DNA of 25,447 bases from JABMMZ01 sp964600345 (GTDB taxonomy: Bacteria; Bacteroidota; Bacteroidia; NS11-12g; UBA955). Location of the stretch: positions 1-25,447 of the forward strand of contig CAZRKA010000023.1 in NCBI GenBank assembly GCA_964600345.1, in the 5' to 3' direction. A program made the translations under genes and the position numbers. Below the pieces are notes generated by a model. The model was not told where the DNA came from, did no database searches, and saw nothing but the letters and a program-made list of their open reading frames with translations. Positions 1-6,402 of this stretch are shown here, piece by piece (within the stretch, counting starts at the first letter, position 1; every line of letters starts with the position of its first letter).

Positions 1-225
1 ACTGCGGTTTTGCATATTGTTTTCTATGGCAGCTTTTGGTTTTGCATCAATTGGTTTACCAACCGACTTAACCAGAGTTGGCGGGTGACAATGGTAAACA
101 AGAGAATATGTGCTGGAGAAACCTTCGGTACTTACAAGTTCTTCCGAGTATAGTTCTCCGCCGGGTTTTCTGAACTGAATATGTCTTTTTTCGGGAAATT
201 TCCCGGCTTTGTGATAATATGGCAT
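1..225 (-). CDS. hmgA: Homogentisate 1,2-dioxygenase, N-terminal fragment (cut by window edge)
   Basis: Reading leftward from an ATG at 225-223 gives 75 uninterrupted codons to the window edge. The protein begins MPYYHKAGKFPEKRHIQF and continues with GGELYSEELVSTEGFSSTYS and LVYHCHPPTLVK. This matches the start of bacterial homogentisate 1,2-dioxygenase as I remember it (MPxYHKxGxxPxKRHxQFR, then TEGFSxxYSxxYHxHxPTxVK). The family is a cytosolic non-haem Fe(II) dioxygenase that opens the ring of homogentisate to maleylacetoacetate in tyrosine and phenylalanine catabolism. The iron ligands lie far downstream and are outside the window. The start is fixed by the family alignment. The gene is divergent from the TPR lipoprotein, with 44 bp between start codons. 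The identification is by pattern memory, but the similarity is dense over the whole fragment. Confidence 0.92.
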   Translation of the reverse strand, partial: MPYYHKAGKFPEKRHIQFRKPGGELYSEELVSTEGFSSTYSLVYHCHPPTLVKSVGKPIDAKPKAAIENNMQNRS

Positions 226-234
226 AAAATCGTT

Positions 235-242
235 TAAATTTG
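235..242 (+). promoter_or_regulatory. Candidate -7 element (TAnnTTTG) for the TPR lipoprotein gene
   Basis: TAAATTTG fits the Bacteroidota -7 consensus TAnnTTTG and ends 27 bp before the ATG at 270. The nearest TTTG that could be the -33 element is at 208-211, giving a 23-bp spacer, longer than the usual 19-21. No equally good match is seen on the other strand for the divergent gene. Confidence 0.4.
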
Positions 243-269
243 TGGGTAAAATTAATTAAATTTTTGTAA

Positions 270-1310
270 ATGTTGTACTGTAAATCTATCTGTTTCTCCT
301 GCATGTTCTTAATTTTGCTCATGGGAGCAGGAGGCTGCAAAAAGTCGCAGCCGGCCAGATATATTTCAGAAAATGACACCAGCTATTCTGCGGATATCAG
401 AAACGTCAGTAAGAAAATCAATACTGACCCGGGAAATCCCGAGCTCTATTACAAGCGCTCTAATGCCTTTTTTTTCGAGGATAATTTCAAACAGGCCACT
501 CTCGATATTGAGTATGCCATGCAACTCGACTCACTTAATCCGCTTTATCACTACAAACACGGTACCTACCTGATGTCAGGAGATACAGCTAATGCGAGGC
601 AGGCTGAAAAAAGCTATAAAAAGGCCATCAGTTTAAAACCAGATTTTTTTGATGCCATAGCAGAACTGGCCATACTGATGCTGGCAAAACAAAATTATAC
701 GGTTTCAGAAGAATTATATGTCAAAGCCAATAAGCTTGATCCTTCCAACCCATTGCCATATTTTTATTTGGGTATAATTGCAAAAGAAACAGGCGATACC
801 TCAAAGGCCATGAGCTTGTTCGAAAAAACACTTGTATACGACAGCAAACATTTCGACGCAATTATGCAATTGGGTAATTTTTATTCGAACAAAAAAGACA
901 AAAAAGCGCTGATCTTTTATGACAGGGCTATACAGATTAACGAATTAAGTGATGAGGCACTTTATGCCAAAGGACTTTTTCTTCAAAATCAGCATAAATA
1001 CAAAGACGCTGCAGTGCTATACGAAACTGTTGCCAGAATTAACCCCGGACATATACTTTGCCGTTACAACCTGGGATTTATCAATGCATTATTTGGCAAT
1101 TACAAAGAGGCAATAGAATATCTGGATGAAGCAATTGAACTGGCCCCTGAGTACGCCGACGCCTACACGCTGAGAGGGACTATGAAGGAAAAACTTAAAA
1201 ACAGTACCGGTGCCTATAACGATTACAAACAAGCCGTATTACTCGACGAACATCAGGTAAAAGCAAAAGAAGGTCTGAAGAGAATTAATATTACAATCTC
1301 AATGCCTTAA
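270..1310 (+). CDS. TPR-repeat lipoprotein
   Basis: A 346-residue protein. The N terminus has a hydrophobic stretch (residues 12-20) ending in a lipobox-like AGGC, so Cys23 is the probable lipidation site, followed by KK. The rest, about residues 50-340, is a series of tetratricopeptide repeats. Typical signatures are NPELYYKRSNAFFFEDNFKQ, PFYFYLG-type helix A motifs, and repeated A-x-x-x-P turns such as ELAPEYADAYTLRG. TPR arrays are protein-protein scaffolds, and with a lipid anchor this one probably sits in the periplasm or on the outer membrane. No catalytic domain is seen. The next gene is convergent, with only 11 bp between the two stop codons, so there is almost no room for separate terminators. 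The specific partner cannot be told from sequence. Confidence 0.85.
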   Translation: MLYCKSICFSCMFLILLMGAGGCKKSQPARYISENDTSYSADIRNVSKKINTDPGNPELYYKRSNAFFFEDNFKQATLDIEYAMQLDSLNPLYHYKHGTYLMSGDTANARQAEKSYKKAISLKPDFFDAIAELAILMLAKQNYTVSEELYVKANKLDPSNPLPYFYLGIIAKETGDTSKAMSLFEKTLVYDSKHFDAIMQLGNFYSNKKDKKALIFYDRAIQINELSDEALYAKGLFLQNQHKYKDAAVLYETVARINPGHILCRYNLGFINALFGNYKEAIEYLDEAIELAPEYADAYTLRGTMKEKLKNSTGAYNDYKQAVLLDEHQVKAKEGLKRINITISMP

Positions 1311-1321
1311 AGCGTATTGTT

Positions 1322-1846
1322 TTAATCCGTGACATTCATTCCCAATCCGTAATATTCGAGGCCAATGCTCCTGATTTTCCTCAGTCGCTTTTGATTCAAT
1401 ATCCAGGCTAAACTCAGTGAGATACTGCATAAAATATAGAGTATCACTGCAATCAAAAGATCTTTCCGTTTTCGGTCTGCAAGATTTACAAGAACCTTAT
1501 CACCGTTAAGCAGGTGAATTACCTGGGTATTGACATTGCCTTTGACGTGTTTCCATTCTTCGTAATAAAGAGTCAGTGTATCGCCAATATGTATGTTATC
1601 GGTAATCGGTGCGTAATTCTTAAATTTGCGTCTGTAAATTCCCATTTTTTCGTCCAGACCGTCCAGTCTGAATGTAAATAGTCCGGAAACAAAATTGCCA
1701 TCTTTTTCTTTCATGCCGAATTCAACAACAGCATTTCTGTGGAATTTGGCATCTTCCTTATCCCATGTAGACCGATACATGAAAACAGAGGCAAAGACAA
1801 ACCAGATAAAGGCAGCCGCCAACAATATGTAGATTCTGAATCTCAT
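1322..1846 (-). CDS. Small membrane protein of unknown function
   Basis: About 174 residues from the ATG at 1846-1844. The frame stays open to a TTG at 1879, which would add 11 residues, but the ATG places the first transmembrane helix (LLAAAFIWFVFASVF) directly at the N terminus and is the better start. A second hydrophobic segment (LLIAVILYILCSISLSLAWI) lies near residues 128-148. Between them is a soluble region of about 100 residues rich in beta-type alternation, including GDTLTLYYEEWKHVKG. The layout of two helices around a beta-rich domain recalls DUF3592-like proteins, but I cannot assign it to a family. It is convergent with the TPR lipoprotein and downstream of a 375-bp region containing hairpin repeats. 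Confidence 0.72.
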   Translation of the reverse strand: MRFRIYILLAAAFIWFVFASVFMYRSTWDKEDAKFHRNAVVEFGMKEKDGNFVSGLFTFRLDGLDEKMGIYRRKFKNYAPITDNIHIGDTLTLYYEEWKHVKGNVNTQVIHLLNGDKVLVNLADRKRKDLLIAVILYILCSISLSLAWILNQKRLRKIRSIGLEYYGLGMNVTD

Positions 1847-1945
1847 GCCGGTAACTTTTTTATTGGTGTAATTTCTCAAATCGGGATTGCGTAAACAGCG
1901 GAATGGTGAACTTGCTGCGAATTACAGATGCAATTATAAGTTAAA

Positions 1946-2041
1946 ATGATGAAATCTGGGAAAGATAAACTTTTCCAAAGCTTAAGACTTTGGAAAAGTG
2001 TTTTCAAAAAAATGTCTGAAAAAGCCGGAATCGCGCATTAG
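1946..2041 (+). CDS. Possible 31-codon small ORF spanning hairpin copy 1
   Basis: ATG ATG AAA at 1946 opens a 31-codon frame ending in TAG at 2039-2041. The middle reads LFQSLRLWKS, which is encoded by the palindromic repeat, followed by VFKKMSEKAG. The peptide is cationic and could be amphipathic. A second short ORF at 2093-2170 carries the same ten residues in the same repeat frame. No ribosome binding site or TAnnTTTG promoter is obvious, and open frames of this length occur by chance in AT-rich DNA. I record it because two copies preserve the frame, not because translation is demonstrated. Confidence 0.2.
   Translation: MMKSGKDKLFQSLRLWKSVFKKMSEKAGIAH
1969..1999. repeat. Perfect hairpin repeat, copy 1
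   Basis: Arms CTTTTCCAAAG (1970-1980) and CTTTGGAAAAG (1988-1998) pair perfectly around the 7-nt loop CTTAAGA. One further A-T pair at 1969/1999 makes 12 bp. Copy 2 at 2117-2146 has identical arms and loop. It could be a bidirectional terminator, a dispersed palindromic repeat or a protein-binding site. The flanks contain short A and T runs but no long T tract directly after the stem. Confidence 0.9.
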
Positions 2042-2092
2042 CTGCATTTATTCATGATTTTCGTATAGCTAATAATGACGGGCGATAACGTG

Positions 2093-2170
2093 ATGTCAAT
2101 CATCGGGATAAAAGACCTTTTCCAAAGCTTAAGACTTTGGAAAAGTCATTATAAAATTAATGGATTATAA
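2093..2170 (+). CDS. Possible 25-codon small ORF spanning hairpin copy 2
   Basis: ATG TCA ATC at 2093 opens a 25-codon frame ending in TAA at 2168-2170. It encodes KDLFQSLRLWKS followed by HYKING, so the repeat is read in the same frame as in the ORF at 1946. The shared peptide is a direct result of the identical DNA repeat. The flanking residues differ, which argues for a duplicated DNA element rather than a peptide conserved by selection. No ribosome binding site is seen. Confidence 0.18.
   Translation: MSIIGIKDLFQSLRLWKSHYKINGL
2117..2146. repeat. Perfect hairpin repeat, copy 2
   Basis: The arms CTTTTCCAAAG (2117-2127) and CTTTGGAAAAG (2135-2145) and the loop CTTAAGA are identical to copy 1, which lies 147 bp to the left. 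The identity extends by one T at 2146. The rest of the intervening sequence is not repeated, so this is a duplicated short element and not a long tandem duplication. Confidence 0.9.
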
Positions 2171-2187
2171 TCGTTTATAAGCTTAAG

Positions 2188-2208
2188 AAAAAATTTCCAC
2201 TTTGGAAA
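2188..2208 (-). terminator. Probable terminator of the kinase/regulator operon; relic of the hairpin repeat
   Basis: On the minus strand, just after the regulator's stop codon, TTTCCA-AAG-TGGAAA forms a short hairpin followed by six T (2193-2188), the shape of an intrinsic terminator. The plus-strand sequence CTTTGGAAAAGTGTTT at 2200-2215 is the same as the right arm and flank of hairpin copy 1, and CTTAAGA also lies nearby at 2182-2188. This looks like a third, rearranged copy of the repeat acting as a terminator. The stem is only 6 bp. Confidence 0.5.
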
Positions 2209-2221
2209 AGTGTTTAGACTT

Positions 2222-3577
2222 TTAGCGGTGGTTAAATTCTTTCAGTATTCTGTAAATAGTAGCCGGACTGATATCAAGTATTTTTGATACATGTGGAATA
2301 TCATCGTTGTATTTTGACAGCATCAGACGGATAATCTTGTAATTGTATTCGCGCATGGTTAGCTCTTCGTTGCTTACCTGGCTCACAAGATCGCTGTGCT
2401 GGAACGTGATGTGCTGCTCGTCTATTTCAGTGTCGTCGCTCATTACCACTGCTACTTCAATGACTGTTTTTAATTCTCTGACATTGCCAGGGAATGGATA
2501 ACTGAGCAGTCTCCTGCAAGCTTTTTCACTGAGGGATTTTACCGGCATACCATTGGATTTGCAGAAATCTTCAATGTGTTTTTTGGCAATCAGCAAAACA
2601 TCCTGATCCCGGTCGCGCAGGGGAGGCAGATGGATTTTTAAACCCATTATTCTGAAAAACAGGTCTTCGCGAAAACGTTTCTCATCCACAAGTTTTTTCA
2701 GGTCCTGATGGGTGGCTATTATCAGTTTACAATCAATTTTAATCGGTGTATTGCTGCCAACCGGTGTCACTTCTCTTTCCTGCAGTACTCTTAATAGTTT
2801 GGTCTGCATTGGCAAATCCATCTCCGCAATTTCGTCAAGGAAAATTGTACCGCCATTGGCTTCCACAAATTTACCTTTGCGCTTCTCGACAGCTCCGGTA
2901 AAAGCACCTTTCTCGTGTCCGAAGAGTTCACTTTCTATTAGTTCCCTGGGTATGGCAGCCATGTTTACCGCCACAAATGACTTGTTTTTTCTGTCTGAAT
3001 TATAGTGGATAGCCTTGGCTACAAGTTCTTTTCCTGTACCTGTTTCTCCGGTTATGGAAACATTGATATTAGACGAACTGGCTTTTTGCAGGAGATTGAA
3101 AATATCTGTAATTGCCCGGCTTTGTCCGATAATGGTATTTGAAAAGGTGAATTTTTTCTCTACTTCTTTTTGTAAGTATTCAATACGGTCTTCGAGATTC
3201 GATTTTTTAAGCAGATTGTTGACATTGTTGAAGAGTCTTGAGTGCATATCAGGACTCTTTACAAGATAGTCGTAAGCACCGTGTTTAAGTAAATCAACTG
3301 CAACTTCTATATCGTCCTGTTCAGAAATAATAATGACCTCAATGTCGGGATTGAACTCTTTTATTTTCGTGAGCAAAACCTGTCCATTGGTATCGGGCAA
3401 TTTGTAATCCAGGGTTATTACATCAGGAACTTCGTGCAGTGATTTAAGCAAATCGGCTCCGTTGAAAAAACCCTTAACCGAAATGTCGGGATTCTGGCTG
3501 AGGCTGTGTACAATCATTTTGTTGAACCAATCGTTGTCTTCAACGACAAACACTTTGTAAATTCTCGTCTTACTCAT
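2222..3577 (-). CDS. Sigma-54-dependent response regulator (NtrC family)
   Basis: A full-length 451-residue bacterial enhancer-binding protein. The N-terminal receiver (about 6-120) has acidic pocket residues E13/D14, phosphoacceptor D57 in TLDYKLPDTNG, S85 and K107. The central AAA+ domain (about 148-375) has Walker A GETGTGKE (177-184), the sigma-54-contacting loop GAFTGA (224-229) and Walker B IFLDE (D248/E249). The C terminus ends in a Fis-type helix-turn-helix (about 425-448, HVSKILDISPATIYRILKEF). When phosphorylated, such proteins oligomerise and use ATP to open sigma-54 promoters. It starts 10 bp after the stop of the hybrid kinase and is surely co-transcribed with it, so the kinase's Hpt domain is the likely phosphodonor. 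All motifs are intact. The target genes are not evident here. Confidence 0.95.
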   Translation of the reverse strand: MSKTRIYKVFVVEDNDWFNKMIVHSLSQNPDISVKGFFNGADLLKSLHEVPDVITLDYKLPDTNGQVLLTKIKEFNPDIEVIIISEQDDIEVAVDLLKHGAYDYLVKSPDMHSRLFNNVNNLLKKSNLEDRIEYLQKEVEKKFTFSNTIIGQSRAITDIFNLLQKASSSNINVSITGETGTGKELVAKAIHYNSDRKNKSFVAVNMAAIPRELIESELFGHEKGAFTGAVEKRKGKFVEANGGTIFLDEIAEMDLPMQTKLLRVLQEREVTPVGSNTPIKIDCKLIIATHQDLKKLVDEKRFREDLFFRIMGLKIHLPPLRDRDQDVLLIAKKHIEDFCKSNGMPVKSLSEKACRRLLSYPFPGNVRELKTVIEVAVVMSDDTEIDEQHITFQHSDLVSQVSNEELTMREYNYKIIRLMLSKYNDDIPHVSKILDISPATIYRILKEFNHR

Positions 3578-3587
3578 CTTATTTATT

Positions 3588-6029
3588 TTATACTAACTGA
3601 TCTTTTAGGTATGACTGAAGGATTTTTTCTAACTTATCAAATTGCTTTCTGAATGCTTCAAATTGCGCATTGATGATTTCTTTCGGGATATCCTCGCCCG
3701 ATTCTGTAAGGTACTCTATTTGCTTGATACACTTGTATGCATCATTGGCTTTGATGAAACGCAACGGCGAAGCAATTCTGTGTGCCGTCATATTGATCAT
3801 GTTCCAGTTGCTCTCGGCAATTCCGTTCTGTATTTCATCAATTCCCTGATGTGTTGAACTTAAAAGTGTTTCAATCATATCATGGATAAAAGTCGCATCA
3901 TTACCTGCTTGTCTCTGAAGTTCCCTCAAATCAAAACCATTTAGTTGTTCAGGCGTTTCGGATTCAATTTGTTCCGGAATTTCAATTTTAGCTTTTTCAC
4001 CAGGTTTTAGAACCTGAAAAATCAGATTGAGTAATTCGCTTTCTTTAAATGGTTTTTCAATAGTGTGACGCACATCAAGATGCTCGAAATTGTTCAGATT
4101 TTCGTGAGTGAGTGCAGCCGATATTGCAATAATTGGCGTGGATGCAATTCTCCTGTCGGTATTATTTCTGATCATTTCGGTAGTCTGCAAACCATTCATC
4201 TCAGGCATTTTGACATCCATCAATATCAGATCAATATCTTCCTTATCGAGTATGGCAAGTACATGGTGACCATTTTCGGCTTCAAAAAGTTTTGCATTGT
4301 ATTTGTGCAGAATATTATTCAGTAACACCCTGTTAAATGGTTCATCATCGGCAATAATTATTTTCTTGTTTTCCAGGAAAAAGAGATCGTTCATATAAGA
4401 GTTTTCCTGAATTAGGTCAGACTCAGTCCCCTGAACAAAAGGAATTTCAATACATACCGACGTGCCTACGTTGATTTTACTTTCTATTGTGATATTGCCT
4501 TCGAACAATTCGATAAGCATTTTAGTAATGCTTAATCCAAGACCAGAACTTCCGGCTTTGCTCCATCTGGCGTTATCTGCCATATGGAATTCCTTAAAAA
4601 TATTTTCAAGTTCGGTTTCATCAATACCAATACCTGAATCTTTAACACAAATTTTCAGGCGGTATCTGCCATCTTCTTCGAAGCGTCCCTGAGCACTGAT
4701 ATCTATAGTTCCCAAATTGGTGTATTTAATGGCATTTCCAATAATATTTAAAAGGATCTGCCTTAAACGGTAGGCATCGCCAATCAGAATTTCAGGTATA
4801 TCTCCGGCATATTCCAGATTCAGATTTACACTTTTTTCCTGCACCAGTGTCTCCAGCAATTCTATGGTTTGTCTGAGCGTTTTTTCAGGTTCAAATCCTT
4901 TGTTCTGAAGAGTCAGCTTGCGCGCATTTAGTTTTGAAAAATCCAATATATCGTTGATAATATTCAAAATATGCTGTATGGATTTCTGAATAATGGATGT
5001 TTGTTTTTTCTGCCTGGGGTTCATTTCAGAAGCGTGCAGCTGGTCAATAAACCCTGAAATAGCATTGAGCGGAGTTCTGATCTCGTGGCTCATGTTGGCC
5101 ATGAATCTTTCCTTTATCATGGTCATTTCTTCTGCAATTTCTTTAGAATTTGACAGACTCTTTCTGATTTGTGCCAGTTTTTTCAAATACCTGAAATAAA
5201 CAAATCCCGCAGTTAATATAAACACAGCTGTGCAGGCTCCCAGCAGTAATATTGAAGCGTTGGCAGATCGGATTTTACTCTCTGTAGCCCTGCTTTCCTT
5301 GTCCATCCTGTCTATTTCACCTGCCTCAAGTTTTCTGCATATGTCAGTCATTTTAACATTGAGGTTGTGGTCGGTTTCAAGATAAGGGTTAATATTATCG
5401 GCTTCTGCCATCTGTACAAGATCCTGCTTGTCTATGTTGAATTCGTTTTGATCGGCTTTTACACGGATATCTTTTTCTGCTTTGGCTTTTTCGGCTGCTT
5501 TAAGCCTGTTTTGCCTTGCAACCTTTAGAGGGTTTTCGAGAATGGCTCTGTCCATAGCCGACCTGATAGACTGCATATTCATGTAATCCTCTATCAGTTT
5601 TTCTATTGAGGCATCCTGCTGATATCTCAAAATCTGGTGTATGTTTTTAACCTTCGAATTGACATAAAGCTTTACCGAATCTATCATACTCAGCGCAGCC
5701 GGCGTAAGTTTCTTTGAAGATTTGAAATCGACAATCAGGCTCCGCGCTTTTTTTGCTGAACTGTCCAGTTGCTCAAGGTAGAAACGGTTGTGTGTAATCA
5801 GATACATTTCGAGCATATTGTCTATCTGACCATATTCGAAACGTATGCTTTTTACGGTACTCAATTCAAAATCCTCGTTTATCCTGTTTTTTAAACTGGA
5901 AACAGAACTTGTGATTCTGAAATAACTGATAATACCCGTCGCAATAATTGACAGAAATGAGAGCGATAAAAGCAGGTAAACCAGATTCCCAGATTTATTG
6001 TCATCAAAAAAAAAGTGACGGAATTTCAT
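3588..6029 (-). CDS. Hybrid sensor histidine kinase with receiver and Hpt domains
   Basis: 813 residues, inner membrane. TM1 (about 15-37) and TM2 (about 257-279) enclose a largely helical sensor region of about 220 residues with a charged coiled-coil stretch (about 170-195). I recognise no PAS, Cache or HAMP domain. The HisKA domain carries H315 in MSHEIRTPLNAISGF. The HATPase domain has an N box around N432 (GNAIKYT), G1 DSGIGID (464-470) and G2 SSGLGLS. A receiver domain (about 555-675) has DDE at 561-563 and D605. A C-terminal Hpt domain carries H750 in TAHRIASPLRFIKA. This gives a full phosphorelay, H315 to D605 to H750 to D57 of the adjacent regulator. The helical periplasmic region may bind a ligand or partner, but the signal is unknown. 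Confidence 0.95.
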   Translation of the reverse strand: MKFRHFFFDDNKSGNLVYLLLSLSFLSIIATGIISYFRITSSVSSLKNRINEDFELSTVKSIRFEYGQIDNMLEMYLITHNRFYLEQLDSSAKKARSLIVDFKSSKKLTPAALSMIDSVKLYVNSKVKNIHQILRYQQDASIEKLIEDYMNMQSIRSAMDRAILENPLKVARQNRLKAAEKAKAEKDIRVKADQNEFNIDKQDLVQMAEADNINPYLETDHNLNVKMTDICRKLEAGEIDRMDKESRATESKIRSANASILLLGACTAVFILTAGFVYFRYLKKLAQIRKSLSNSKEIAEEMTMIKERFMANMSHEIRTPLNAISGFIDQLHASEMNPRQKKQTSIIQKSIQHILNIINDILDFSKLNARKLTLQNKGFEPEKTLRQTIELLETLVQEKSVNLNLEYAGDIPEILIGDAYRLRQILLNIIGNAIKYTNLGTIDISAQGRFEEDGRYRLKICVKDSGIGIDETELENIFKEFHMADNARWSKAGSSGLGLSITKMLIELFEGNITIESKINVGTSVCIEIPFVQGTESDLIQENSYMNDLFFLENKKIIIADDEPFNRVLLNNILHKYNAKLFEAENGHHVLAILDKEDIDLILMDVKMPEMNGLQTTEMIRNNTDRRIASTPIIAISAALTHENLNNFEHLDVRHTIEKPFKESELLNLIFQVLKPGEKAKIEIPEQIESETPEQLNGFDLRELQRQAGNDATFIHDMIETLLSSTHQGIDEIQNGIAESNWNMINMTAHRIASPLRFIKANDAYKCIKQIEYLTESGEDIPKEIINAQFEAFRKQFDKLEKILQSYLKDQLV

Positions 6030-6056
6030 GCTGGGGTAACTGCTTGGGTGAAAATC

Positions 6057-6109
6057 AATCCCGCAACGTTTTTTCCGGCCAAATTGCCGGAAAAACGCAG
6101 TTGCGGATT
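6057..6109 (-). promoter_or_regulatory. Strong stem-loop in the leader of the kinase operon
   Basis: The outer arms CCGCAAC (6061-6067) and GTTGCGG (6100-6106) enclose the inner arms TTTTTCCGGC (6070-6079) and GCCGGAAAAA (6086-6095) around a 6-nt loop. AAT/ATT (6057-6059, 6107-6109) can extend the base past a bulged C. The result is a nearly continuous, GC-anchored hairpin of about 53 nt whose lower edge is 27 nt upstream of the kinase start codon. It is about 300 bp past the end of the upstream gene, so it is not an obvious terminator for it. A leader control structure is my inference. Confidence 0.6.
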
Positions 6110-6283
6110 TATAAGAATGAATGAAAAATTTATCTGCATAAGTGAAGTCACAGTTTTGAATCTGAAACTACACTGATTATGCCATGGATAAAATTTTTGC
6201 ATTATTTTTTGTATAAATTAGAATATCAATTTGTTACACTTAGCTGAAAAGAGAAAATATGGGTTTTTAGAAATCGATAATCT

Positions 6284-6333
6284 CAAAATGAGAAACGAAG
6301 ATACAAAATGAGAATCAGAATTCAAAATGAGAA
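6284..6333. repeat. Three direct repeats CAAAATGAGAA, upstream of the kinase operon
   Basis: CAAAATGAGAA occurs at 6284-6294, 6304-6314 and 6323-6333, with starts spaced 20 and 19 bp apart, close to two helical turns. Copy 1 is part of an imperfect palindrome, TCTCA-AAA-TGAGA (6281-6293). The copies lie about 255-305 bp upstream of the kinase start. Their spacing, and the sigma-54 activator encoded in the operon, suggest an upstream activator or autoregulatory site. The rest of the 6030-6402 gap contains the leader stem-loop and no credible gene. Confidence 0.6.
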
Positions 6334-6402
6334 ATACAAGCTGATTACCAAAACATTAGAATTTATTGAGTTTGTAATATTCTGATTTACAGAAAAATAA
6401 AA

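Noticed and set aside
68..379. Open frame on the minus strand crossing the 1-270 region
   Set aside because: It overlaps the well-supported homogentisate dioxygenase start in another frame and runs antisense into the TPR lipoprotein. Its sequence has no recognisable features.
2161..2217. Third short frame containing PLWKS after the hairpin repeats
   Set aside because: It has no ATG, GTG or TTG between the preceding TAA and the repeat, so it is not a plausible gene.
6169..6184. Possible sigma-54 promoter for the kinase operon (TGGCAT, then GTGTA on the minus strand)
   Set aside because: The -24 GG is present but the invariant -12 GC is GT at the needed distance, so it fails the core GG-N10-GC test.
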